NCBI GenBank assembly: GCA_030220185.1
Contig: JASPKZ010004955.1
Location: forward strand, 1 to 64,000
Length of the DNA stretch: 64,000 bases
From: Diploptera punctata
Taxonomy: Eukaryota > Arthropoda > Insecta > Blattodea > Blaberidae
Direction of reading: 5' to 3'
Below are positions 55,286 to 64,000 of the stretch, one piece after another (the stretch's first letter is position 1; each line of letters begins with the position of its first letter). A program made the position numbers and the translations under genes. The notes below the pieces were generated by a model. The model had not been told where the DNA came from. It made no database searches and was given only the letters and a program-made list of their open reading frames with translations.

Positions 55286-56746
55286 CTATGACAATTCGTG
55301 GAATAATGGAGAAATGTGATCGTATTTTCGAACATTAAATATGAATCTGATACACATATTATGGACACGCTGCAGTTTGTCCGACAATCCATCACTTATG
55401 TCAGTTAGTAGAACGTCACAGTAGTCAAAATGCGGCATCACTAAAGTTTGGATTAAAATTCTTTTAAGAGTTGTAGGAAGAAAATGTTTAAGTCGCTTTA
55501 GGGAATGCATTATGGAGAAGATCCTTTTAGATGTTTGTTTTACTTGCACATGCCAATTTAAATTAGAATCTAAGTAAAATCCCAGGTTTTTAACGACGTC
55601 GGTATAAGGAATTTGTTCATTATCTAATATGACAGCCGGCATATTGCAATTGTTTATGAAGTGCAATAGCCTTGGATGTCCGATAATTATTGCTTGCGTT
55701 TTGTTTACATTTAGTTTCAGCCCATATTGTCTGGACCATAAAGATATATGCCTGAGGTCAGTGTTTACTTTGTCAATATATTCATTAATTTCGTCAGGCC
55801 TAAAGTGTGTGTAAATCTGTAGGTCGTCGGCGTAAAGATGATGCTTGCAGTTTTGTAGTTTCTTGGTCACGTCATTAATATAAATCGAGAAGAGAAGAGG
55901 AGCGAGGACGCCGCCTTGAGGTACCCCTTTCCTCACCAAGCGCCAGGAAGAAACGCGATTATTAACAGAAACTGATTGCTGACGATTAGTGAGGTAAGAT
56001 CTAAACCAATCAAGGCAGTTTTCCGACAGATGTAGTGTATTTAGTCTCGCTAGCATTAAGTCTATATCTACTGTGTCAAAGGCTTTGCTGTAGTCGAGTA
56101 GGACTATTGCGGTGAGTTTGCTTTTGTCCATTGAGTCTCTTATGTCCTCTACAATGTCAAGTAGTGCAGTACTTGTGTGATGTCCTGTTCTAAAACCAGA
56201 CTGATGCTCATCAAGTAAGTCGTGTGTGGTGAGGTAGTCTGTTAACTGTGAGTGTATTATGTGTTCCAGTGCTTTAGATAAACAGGGAAAAATACTAATT
56301 GGTCTATAATCATCGAGTGTTGTGGGAGTGTTTGATTTCGGTGTAGGACGAACTAGAGCCATTTTCCAGAGTCTGGGATAGGTCCCGGTCATTATAGAGG
56401 CATTAAAAATGTGGGTTATTGTTGGGAGAATAATGTCTATTATTTTTTGCAGGAGAATTATTGTTATATTGTCTATTCCTTGTGCTTTAGATTTAATACG
56501 TAATACTGCACTTTTGGCGTCATCAGGTGAGATATAGGAAAAAAATAATTTGTCTCGGGTAGGTTGGGAATATGACATTAGTTCATCTATTGTCTGTTGT
56601 TTGTGTTGTGAGTTGTTGTCAGTAGGGAGGCGGGTAAGATGGTCATTCAACTCATCTAGTGGTAGGTCGGCTGTTTCTACCTGTAGTTTATTTTGACAGA
56701 GGCCTATTGATTTTAAATTTTTCCACATGTCAGATGAGTTGGACAT
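55286..56746 (-). pseudogene. L-J reverse transcriptase, long open frame with damaged C-terminus
   Basis: The 486-residue frame holds all central RT blocks: KSKAQGIDNITIILLQKII, PRLWKMALVRPTPKSNTPT, DDYRPISIFPCLSKALEHII, DEHQSGFRTGHHTSTALLDI, IVLLDYSKAFDTVDIDLML, RKGVPQGGVLAPLLFSIYIN, HHLYADDLQIY (catalytic YADD) and GLKLNVNKTQAIIIG. It ends at a TAG at 55286, but the same frame goes on in LHLKERRESHCLILLF, so the stop is premature (ancestral Trp is likely: TGG to TAG). A later frameshift precedes LQLEFLPQEIRGCRTLASFK. The RT core is thus intact while the C-terminal zinc-knuckle region is broken and the endonuclease is missing. It could still yield an RT fragment if expressed, but not a mobile element by itself. 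Confidence 0.85.
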
Positions 56747-56814
56747 AGATTGTGTAATGATAGTATGGGCATATCTTAGTTTTGCATTCCTGACTTGTGA
56801 AAAGAAAAATTAAT

Positions 56815-56891
56815 GTCTGAACCAGGAATCGAATCGTGGATCTCTAGTTCTCCAGACTAGTGTGCAGCCCACTACACCATTCTAGACTTGG
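56815..56891 (-). tRNA. tRNA-like sequence
   Basis: Minus strand: box A TGGTGTAGTGGGC, anticodon stem CTAGT/ACTAG with loop CTGGAGA, box B GATTCGATTCC (one base off), 3' end GTTCAGACAT. Partial acceptor pairing GTCT/AGAC. Shares CTAGAGATC and AGACAT with 26747-26820, so it is probably a SINE head or dispersed pseudo-tRNA. It lies between the L-J truncation point and the right inverted repeat. Confidence 0.4.
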
Positions 56892-56956
56892 CACAATTAT
56901 AATATTATAATATGATCCATTATTGGAACTGTGTTAAAATAACAGTATTGGAAAAT

Positions 56957-57744
56957 ATTAAATAACATCGTCTACTGCTTATAAAAGTGGTGGTTAAAAT
57001 TCTCAAATATAGATACTTCTAAACGAAGCCGGCCGCTGGCGATGGTAGTGCACCTACCTGACAGCGGTCGAAATGAGAATTATAGATTTGTAAAAAAATT
57101 AAAAAAATATATACACTTTTCAAAAAAAATAAGGGAACGAATTTTACAAACTGATGAACAGTGGATCTCGTAACTCCGTTGCCTATTACAATGACCTCTG
57201 AGTTGACAAGCGCCTATTTTTTTATCATTATGTTTATAAAATAGAAGTATATGGACTTCATTTACGAATAATATATAATTCACATTATAAATAAAACTTT
57301 AACATACCTGCAGTGAGCAGAAAATGCCATTTTCCATTTTAAGGAGAGTTCTTATAAACCATAATATGTTTAATATGGATTTAGATATCATGTAAAGTTT
57401 TTTGAGCTCTGGATGTCATTGTAACATTAAAACATCACACTCAGTTGACATTCTTCACTATTTATTGTGGCGCCAAACCAACAATACTCAGATATGCATC
57501 ATCAATATAAGAGTGGGAACTTTGGCGCTAGGCTGCATGATGCAAAATTTAGATTAGTATTTATGAAGATCTAGTTTCATAGCCGTTTGTTGCAAAACAT
57601 AGAATTTCTGATAGGACTGATGGCGTTTACATTTTTCTTTAATAATATGGATATATTTAAAGATTTGGCGCAAGTGCAACAGATGGCACAAAAATATATT
57701 TTTATGGCGCTCAGCTGATTGATGCATAACGCGGTTCTGGAAAT
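56957..57744. other. No gene recognised
   Basis: Nothing identified. Confidence 0.5.
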
Positions 57745-58283
57745 TATTGGAACTCTTGTCGTCCCAACTTCTGTCAACAAACGTTAAACTGAAAATATTA
57801 AAACGTTTTTCTCCCAGTTATATGGGTGCGAAGCATGGATTCTTGCTTTGAGAGAAGATAAAAGATTACATTAATATTCGAGAATGAAGTTCCTAAGAGA
57901 ATGTTTGGACCAAATAGTGATAAACAGACAGGTGAATGGAGAATACTACATAATATAGAGCTGCATGATCTTTATGGGAAACCAGATATAATATGAACAG
58001 TTAAGACTCTTAGACTGCGATAGGCAGGACATGTGGGAAAAATGGATGGATAATGGAAGAGGGGCAAGAAATATCCTTGCAGGTAGGCCTAAACCAAAAG
58101 GAAAGCACTCAGAAGGTAGACCAAGAATTAGGTGGGTAAATAACCTTAACCTTGATTTGAGAGGAAAGTAGATTATATACAGGGTATGATAGGAAAACAT
58201 TACTCACAGATTAGGAATATATGGGGAAGTAATGTCCGCGCGGCCATGAACTTACGGGTTGGTTAGTGCCAGTGAGTTAGTTA
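57745..58283 (+). mobile_element. RTE LINE copy 7, C-terminal fragment (old)
   Basis: Runs from the CxxALQ(R/G)LL-equivalent through GCEAWILALREDKRL-like and FGPNSDKQTGEWRILHN residues, GRPRIRWVN-like residues and the end GTGCCAGTGAGTTAGTTA. The most diverged copy, with several indels. Confidence 0.75.
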
Positions 58284-58589
58284 CGGAAATTTCCAATATA
58301 ATCCAATTATTTATCTTCGTTATAGGCAAATCCCTATCCATTCCATGCACTATCTTAAAATAATATATTTCTCTTTGTTCCAAACGGTGCACCGTAATAG
58401 TGCTTCCAGGTCTATAACGTCTATGACTGCTAATGATAAACACAACTAAAAAAGTGATGTTATCTGTGGATCTAACAATATTTACTAGATACTGCTATTG
58501 TATCAAGAAACGAAATTGTGTTCAGTTTATATAAACATTGTACTAATCTTAGGATTTACTGCACAACAATCCTTTTCCCTAGTTACGAA
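58284..58589. other. No gene recognised
   Basis: Nothing identified. Confidence 0.5.
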
Positions 58590-58700
58590 TTATCTTCATG
58601 TCGGACAGACCTAGAAGGCATCACTTCCAACTTGTATAGGAGAGATACGTGGTGATAATGTAGGGTTCCGCAGCCGTTGTTCTCAACCTGGAGCCGCTAC
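58590..58700 (-). mobile_element. SINE S3 fragment
   Basis: Plus-strand TCGGACAGACCTAGAAGGCA and GTTCTCAACCTGGAGCCGCT match the reverse complement of the S3 body. Confidence 0.5.
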
Positions 58701-58739
58701 TTAAAATTCAGTCTGTCCATTCATCTCCCTGTGGTCAAT

Positions 58740-59589
58740 GCCCTGCACTCTTATTCTTTTGCATCAAATCTCTCTATCTTCCCAGTCCCGGTCTTGTAAT
58801 CCTTCTTCGTGTATCGTTTTCTTTATATCCTGTTTTTTGGTCTACCTCTACCTTTCTTTCCGTTGGAATCTAATCCAATACTCTTCTTGGTAAACTTTCA
58901 TCATCCATTAATTTTGCACGTCCAAACCATTGAAATGTTCTGTATTTTACAATATATACAATTGAACTTTCTTTGTTCGTATGTTGCCTAATCACTTCAT
59001 TGCTTATTTTGTCCAGTTTAGAACGTCGGCGTAAGAAATTCATTTCCAGTGCAAATAATTTTGACAGCAAATTTTGACTTAGTTTTTGGATTTCTGCTCC
59101 ATATGTAGCCAAAATTCGGATTACAAACTGATTTATATTTATTTTAGATTCTTTAAAAATATTCTTATTCCATAATATTTCATTTAGTATCGCTATTCCT
59201 GATGTTTCTTTGTTTATTGTATGTGTAATATCATCAATCTGCGTAATTTTTAAAATTAATTTTAACGCCTAAGTATTCAAAATCATGCGCCCTTAGTGGT
59301 TCCTTTTCCATTTTGAAAAATTAAATCTCTAATGTTTCACCGCATCCCATAACTTATATAAATATATTTTCAAAATTAATTTTAAACCCCATTTATCATA
59401 CTCTGCTATCAATTTTCTAAGCATATTTTTGAGCTATTATCACTTGATCATCCGCAAACAGCAGTATGTAGGCCCCTATGTGTTTTCTTCGCCAATAGGT
59501 AGACCCATCCCAAAACATTTTCTCTTCCAAGTTTCCAGGGACCTTTGTAAATATATGTTTAATAACATGGGAGACGCTGCAACCTTGTC
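58740..59589 (-). pseudogene. LINE L-B ORF2, RT end and C-terminus (broken)
   Basis: Minus strand: RQGCSVSHVIKHIF (a QGCSLSPxLFN-like block), ILLFADDQVIIAQKYA with the FADD box, GFKINFENIFI, FEYLGVKINFKNYAD, an open stretch SQNLLSKLFALEMNFLRRRS with KLDKISNEVIRQHTN and FQWFGRAKLMDDESLPRRVL, then DWIP and a basic GRPK-like tail. The blocks follow the order expected after a LINE palm domain, ending in a WxGHxxRMxxxRLPKxVL motif. Several frameshifts. A SINE S3 head abuts it on the 5' side. Confidence 0.7.
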
Positions 59590-59705
59590 GCTGTCCCATA
59601 CTGGCCGAAATTCCATAAGAAATGTTGTATCCCCATGGAGACTTTGAACAAACGTACCAGTACCTCAAGTCATCAGCATTTAATCGCTTGGCTACGGCAC
59701 AGGAT
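59590..59705 (-). mobile_element. SINE S3 head fragment
   Basis: Minus strand GTGCCGTAGCCAAGCGATTA, AAGTCTCCATGGGGATACAA and GGAATTTCGGCCAGTATGGG match the S3 head and early body. Confidence 0.65.
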
Positions 59706-59974
59706 ATTATGTAGGCCTACAAAAATGATGATACATATGAGGAACTCATTTTCAAAATGTTTCTTGTCCAACTTGTACCAAAATTTACTTTATGTTTGTC
59801 TACATTCTTCTACCTGGCTTCAGAATGTCCTTTAAATCACTACAAACTTGTGGCTTTTGTAATCAAACTTATTCTTTTTTACAGCAAAATAGCAACTACT
59901 TCCTACACATTTATGAAAATGGACAAGAGACGTGTTGTAAATAATTATTTTCTTAGTTAAGATCGCGATATGTA

Positions 59975-60039
59975 AATAAGCAAAATCAGACCACTAGGAG
60001 TGGGGGATTAAACTCAAGTTTAAATTTTAAAATTCCTAT
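59975..60039 (+). repeat. Satellite-like unit, partial
   Basis: AAGCAAAATCAGACCACTAG and GAGTGGGGGATTAAACTCAA match the dispersed unit. The RTE copy at 60040 follows immediately. Confidence 0.6.
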
Positions 60040-61052
60040 AACTAACTCACTGGCACTATCGAACCCGTTAGTTCATGGCCGCGCGGACAAAAGCTCTCCA
60101 TACATCCATATCCTGATATAGGCCTAATGTTTTCCAATCATCCCCTGTATAATCTACTTCCCTCAAATTATGGTCAATGTTATTCTCCCACCTCATTCCT
60201 GACCTACCCACTGAACGCTTTCCCTCTGGTTTTCCCACAAAGAGTTTAATGGCTCTTTTTCATTCCCCATTCATATAATTTATTCTGCCATCCCAGTCTA
60301 CAAGACTTAACTCTTATTATATCTGAATTCCCGTAAAGATCATATAGCTCACTGTTATGTAGTATTCTCCATTCACCTGTTCATTATTCGTTGGTCCAAA
60401 AATTTTCCTAAGAACTTTATTCTCAGATACTCGTAATATTTTCTCCTCCCTTAACGCAAAAGTTCATGTTTCGCATTCATATAATATAATTGGGATAATA
60501 ACAGATTTATATATTTTCAGTTTAACGTTTTTTTGTGAGGATCTAGAACCCGAGAGTCCCTGTAATGCATAATAGCATGCATTTCCAGAATTGAGTCCGT
60601 GTTTAATTTCTTTGTGCATCTTATTCTTTTCTGTAATTATTGTTTCTATATTTGCATTCATCCACTTATTTAAGATTTTTCTCATTTGTCATTAACCCTT
60701 CATTTACATTAGGCTATATAATAAATTTCTATGTGTAACCATATATTTAGTTTTATTGATGTTTATTTCCAGCCTCAACTTCTTATTGTTATGCAATAGA
60801 GTGTGCGTGTAGCCCCTTAGTATCTCCTCGCTAACGCCTAATAATACATCAGCATACACTAACAGCTTATTAATACCATTGAGTTGTGGGCGTTCTTTAT
60901 CCTCTAAAGATTTGATGGCATCTTCTAGGGAATGTTGAATAGTGGAGGAGATAGTGATATCTCCTTACTTCAACCCATTGATAATTTCAAAAATATCTGA
61001 AAAATGTTTACTTATACGCACCAAACCCTTTGTGCTATTTATACCCATTCAA
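60040..61052 (-). mobile_element. RTE LINE copy 8 (broken)
   Basis: Minus strand from the VxxKxFSDIFEI-like block through GLK-like residues, a damaged GDALSP, NKLLVYADVLLGVSEEIL (one D of YADD lost), NKTKYMVTHRN, the YLGT region partly deleted, KNKMHKEIKHGLNSGNACYY, YECETW-like residues, GPTNNEQVNGEYYI-like residues and the 3' end CCAGTGAGTTAGTT. Several indels. It separates two parts of the satellite-like repeat (59975-60039 and 61060-61520). Confidence 0.8.
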
Positions 61053-61059
61053 ATATTTA

Positions 61060-61520
61060 AAATCCCTATATCAGCCGAAATGTTTGTTTTATCGTAACCA
61101 AACTTGGCATATGCTATTGAAATAAAATTAAAGGTATTATCCTAAAATCAGCAATATTTCACCTTTATGAGTGTGGGTTTGGCTGAAAAGCAGGAATTTA
61201 TAAATCGTTCTAATTGTCACAATTTTTTCGCAACGAAACTTAGCATGTAAAATTTGTTTAAGAAAATTAATATCGATTCGCTGATCAGCAAAATCGGACC
61301 ATTAGGAATAGGGGTTAACCTGAAAACTTAAATTTTTATGGGTACATTTTCCCACTCTAACGGCTACAATTCTGTATTCTAGCACCGAAAGTTGGTATAT
61401 ACGATTTAGTATCATATGAAATGCATATTCCACAAATTTAGCAAAATCGAACAATTAATCGTGGAAATTTACCTGAAACCAAACTTTTTAAAATTACTCT
61501 AGCGACCGCAATTTCTGTTT
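61060..61520 (+). repeat. Satellite-like repeat, about three diverged ~145-bp units
   Basis: Anchors repeat at about 61094, 61231 and 61381 (AACGAAACTTAGCATGTA-type) and at about 61150, 61284 and 61438 (CAGCAAAATCGGACCATTAG-type), giving a period near 137-154 bp. Each unit also holds a GGGGTTAACCTGAAA-type segment and a CGCTCTAACGGCCGCAATTT-type segment. Confidence 0.7.
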
Positions 61521-61910
61521 GCACGCGTTTTAATTAACACAACAAACATATATTCTGTGAACCAGCAACTTCGCCTACCTTTAAAATGAACAATTGGAAT
61601 ATTAGATTCCAATTGAAACATTTATCTTCCACCCCATATGGTCGCGACTTGGAAAGTTGCTTCCGTGAATATGAAATGAGTAGGCGTAACGGACATCCTG
61701 ATTTTTTTGTAAATTTTAGTCGGAGTAAAAGCTGAGGAGAAAACGAGTACAAACTGTAAAAGTGGCCTGCGGTCCATTGTATACTTGAACTTATCAGGGT
61801 TCAATAAAGTTCAGTGCCCCTATTGCCCTCACTGGCCAATTATCTGTTAAATACTCACTTTCTCCATAGCAAACAGTACGTTCTCCTGTCCCATTCAACC
61901 CGTTCCCCAG
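61521..61910. other. No gene recognised
   Basis: Nothing identified. Confidence 0.5.
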
Positions 61911-62425
61911 GTGGAATACTTAATCCAACTGCTATTACGCACTTTTAATTCATCCTTCTGCACAAAGCATCTCAAAATCTTTCTTATTCCTACAACTCTT
62001 AAAAGAATTTTAGTCCCAACCATAGTGATTCATCACTTTGACTATTGCGACGTTCTACTAACCGACATTATCGACGGACGGTCGGATAAACAATATGTGT
62101 GTAGATTCATATTTAATGTCCGAAAAAGTATGTTCACATTTCTCCATTTTTTTTTTCAGGAATTGCCGGGAGTCTCTGTCTCCAAGGTAGAAAAAATACA
62201 CTGTCTAGTTATCTTATTTAATATTCTACATATTCCGACTCCAAATTAATTAGCCTCTCGTTTTCAGAATCTATCCTCCAAATATAATTTAACGCACGAT
62301 CACAACATAATCTCTTGTATAATAATATACCGCAACATATGTCATCTGATCCTCCATATCGTGAATACAATCTCCACTTCCCGCAAATGAAATTTCCTAC
62401 TACAGGAAATCAGAGGCCTTCACGT
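61911..62425 (+). pseudogene. L-J LINE ORF2 C-terminal fragment
   Basis: Reads IPTTLKRILVPTIVIHHFDY, CDVLLTDIIDGRSDK and CRFIFNVRK, matching the L-J frame at 55286 (PTTLKRILIQTLVMPHFDYC), then HCLVILFNILHIPTPN and, in other frames, LSSKYNLTHDHN. It is the only plus-strand L-J copy. It extends past the point where the 55286 copy is stopped, so it can help rebuild the C-terminal consensus. Confidence 0.7.
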
Positions 62426-62478
62426 GTAAATTACATGTATTAATTGGTGTTTCCCGTTTAATTCATATGAATTATATG

Positions 62479-62507
62479 AATTATTATTATTATTATTATT
62501 ATTATTA
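62479..62507. repeat. (TTA)n microsatellite
   Basis: About nine units in otherwise unassigned AT-rich sequence. Confidence 0.9.
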
Positions 62508-62574
62508 TGTTTATCGTATAAAAATTTCGTATATACATTAATTCAACATTGCAATTGTTGCATTTTTTATTTAT

Positions 62575-63712
62575 TACTAGCTAATGCCCGACGTGCGCTG
62601 CTACGCCTAAAGAAATGAAAATTAATTTGCTTTTATGTTTAGTTGAATAAGTAAAAGGAAAAATAATTATAAATTTATATTTTTAGATACCCCGTGCTGA
62701 TTACCCGGCGTTGCCCGGAAATCTACTTATCCCGATCTTCTTGACATAAATGAGCTGAAATACTTACTTACTTACTCACTGGCACTATCGAACCCGTAGG
62801 TTCATGGCCGCACGGACATAAGCTCTCCATACATCCCTATCCTGAGCTAATGCTTTCCAATCATTCCCTGTATAATCTACTTCCCTCAAATCATAGTTAA
62901 TGTTGTTCTCCCACCTCATTCTTGGTCTACCAACTGGGCGTTTTCCTTCTGGCTTTCCTACAAGAAGTTTCCATGCACGTCTTTCATTCCCCATACGTGC
63001 AACATGTCCTGCCCATCGCAGTCTACGGGACTTAACTGTTCTTATTATATCTGGCTTCCTATAAAGACCATGTAGTTCATTGTTATGTAGTCTTCTCCAT
63101 TCACCTGTCTGTTCATCTCTCTTTGGTCCAAAAATTTTCCTAAGAACTTTATTCTCAAATACTCGTAATCTCCTTTCCTCCCTTAAAGTAAGAGTCCATG
63201 TTTCGCACCCATATAATATAACTGGTAGAATAATAGTTTTATATATTTTCAGCTTAACGTTTTTTGAAAGGAGTTGGGACATCAAAAGTCTCTGCAATGC
63301 ATAATAGCAAAATGAGCTGAAATACGAAAATTAATTGTTTTATGTTTAGTTAAATAAGTAGAAGGAAAATTTTATATCATAATTATTTTTAGATACCCCG
63401 TGCTGTTTACCCGGCGTTGTCCAGGAATTTACTCATCCCGATCTTCTTGACATAAATGAGCTGAGAGACAAAAATTAATGTACTTCTTATGATTAGTTGA
63501 ATAAGTAAAATGAAAAAAATTATAAATGTATATCGTAATTATTTTAAGATTCCCGTGCTGATTACCCAGTGTTGCCCGGGAATCTACTTATCTCGATCTT
63601 CTTGGCATAAATGAGCTAAAAGACAAAATTGGTTATTGTGAGTTATCCGTAAGAGATAAACATACGCTGACGCGGATTTTTTTGTGGAGCTTTTTGAGAT
63701 ATTCAATTTTAT
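62575..63712. repeat. CCCGG hairpin repeat, second locus, split by an RTE copy
   Basis: Same block order as 24005-24560: CTAATGCCCGACGTGCGC, then ACCCGGCGTTGCCCGGAAAT, CCCGATCTTCTTGACATAAA, the RTE insertion, then ACCCGGCGTTGTCCAGGAAT, ACCCAGTGTTGCCCGGGAAT, GTTATCCGTAAGAGATAAAC and GAGCTTTTTGAGATATTCAA. It is cut by SINE S5 at 63713. Confidence 0.75.
62761..63309 (-). mobile_element. RTE LINE copy 9 with 16-bp duplication
   Basis: AAATGAGCTGAAATAC occurs at 62748-62763 and 63310-63325 around the insertion (the last bases overlap the tail). The minus strand has an open 170-codon frame from MQRLLMSQLLSKNVKLKIYK through GCETWTLTLREERRLRVFEN, GPKRDEQTGEWRRLHNNELH, WAGHVARMGNERRAWKLLVG, GRPRMRWENNINYDLREVDY and DVWRAYVRAAMNLRVR, then the 3' end with (TAAG)n. 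Strongly 5'-truncated but undamaged over its length, so it is the youngest RTE copy here. Confidence 0.93.
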
Positions 63713-63902
63713 GTCCATCGCCGTGGCGTAGTTCATAGAGTCCCTACCTTCGACTCCGGCTACCCGGTTCGATTCCCGGAGGGGCAGGGTATTTTAAATC
63801 TCCACCTTGGGCCTGGGTATGTGTGTCCTGTCCTTGTGTCTATATGTGAGAATAAAATGAAGATAACAAAAAGGTAAAACAAGAAGGAAAAAAGAAAATA
63901 AA
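63713..63902 (+). mobile_element. SINE S5, first copy
   Basis: Head GTCCATCGCCGTGGCGTAGT (box A), GGTTCGATTCCCGGAGGGGC (box B), then AATCTCCACCTTGGGCCTGG and GTGTGTCCTGTCCTTGTGTC, with an A-rich tail (AATAAAATGAAG...). The tRNA-like T arm CCCGG/CCGGG is intact. Confidence 0.75.
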
Positions 63903-64000
63903 GTCCGTCGCCGTGACGTAGGCTGTGGAGTCCCTACCTTCCACTCCGGCGACCCGTTTTCGATTCCCGGCGGGGTAGGGGATTTTTAATCTCCATCTTG
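63903..64000 (+). mobile_element. SINE S5, second copy, cut by the window edge
   Basis: GTCCGTCGCCGTGACGTAGG, CCTTCCACTCCGGCGACCCG, TTCGATTCCCGGCGGGG and TTTTTAATCTCCATCTTG repeat the first copy head-to-tail. Confidence 0.75.

Larger units (their letters stand above)
54358..56812 (-). mobile_element. Jockey-type LINE (L-J), 5'-truncated
   Basis: The minus strand carries an RT frame (56746-55286), a C-terminal extension, and a 3' region ending CTTAACTCTGCCAGAATAAA plus an AAT-rich tail at about 54360-54720. SINE S2 is nested in the tail. Truncated near 56812 just upstream of QVRNAKLRYAHTIIT, so no endonuclease is present. Confidence 0.88.
54297..56956. repeat. 61-bp identical inverted repeats enclosing the L-J LINE
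   Basis: 54297-54357 and 56896-56956 are exact reverse complements, including CCAATACTGTTATTTTAACA and CAGTTCCAATAATGGATCAT. They enclose 2.54 kb consisting of the Jockey-type LINE, its nested SINE and a tRNA-like sequence. Confidence 0.95.

Overview
The window reads as non-genic DNA from a large, transposon-rich animal genome, most likely an insect. Repeat families typical of insects support this: BovB/RTE-type and Jockey-type LINEs, a Tc1/mariner transposase carrying the DUF4817-type head, pogo/Tigger and hAT elements, several tRNA-headed SINE families and long microsatellites. The RTE C-terminus resembles sequences I associate with cockroaches and termites; that is inference from memory, not a search. 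No operons, rRNA genes or CRISPR arrays were seen.

Layout. 1-1.3 kb is an imperfect CAC/CAT tract. 2.1-3.8 kb is a broken Tigger element. 3.9-7.4 kb holds two LINE fragments and a 2.6-kb element with 300-bp inverted termini that carries a decayed cysteine-rich protein. 7.4-11.1 kb is a decayed hAT transposase gene split by an element with apparent TTAA duplications. 11.6-12.8 kb is an RTE copy. 13-30 kb is mostly unassigned AT-rich sequence with SINEs, one 378-bp MITE, a hairpin repeat and short LINE pieces. 30.5-33.1 kb is the most complete RTE copy. 35.1-38.3 kb is a LINE split by a hAT element flanked by perfect 8-bp duplications. 38.4-40.9 kb has tRNA-like sequences, a 165-bp tandem array, a palindrome with identical arms and a LINE reverse-transcriptase remnant. 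41.8-46.1 kb holds an unnamed repetitive protein remnant, chimeric LINE pieces and a satellite with a 30-bp array. 47.1-47.5 kb holds the only plausible host coding unit, a two-exon 43-residue ORF. 48.5-50.4 kb has a mariner-like remnant, a MITE and SINEs. 54.3-57.0 kb is a Jockey-type LINE between identical 61-bp inverted repeats. 57.7-64 kb has RTE, LINE, satellite and SINE copies.

Family labels used below. RTE: nine copies, with a 3' end close to GTGCCAGTGAGTAAGTAAG. L-B: a second LINE lineage with an FADD reverse-transcriptase box and a WMDREEWR-like tail. L-J: a Jockey-type LINE with YADD. SINE S1-S6 are six tRNA-related families. Nearly every protein-like segment belongs to a mobile element and is broken, so the genes do not form a pathway. 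The interest lies in nesting order, target-site duplications and inverted-repeat structures. All coordinates were read by eye; boundaries without a stated duplication are approximate by tens of bases.
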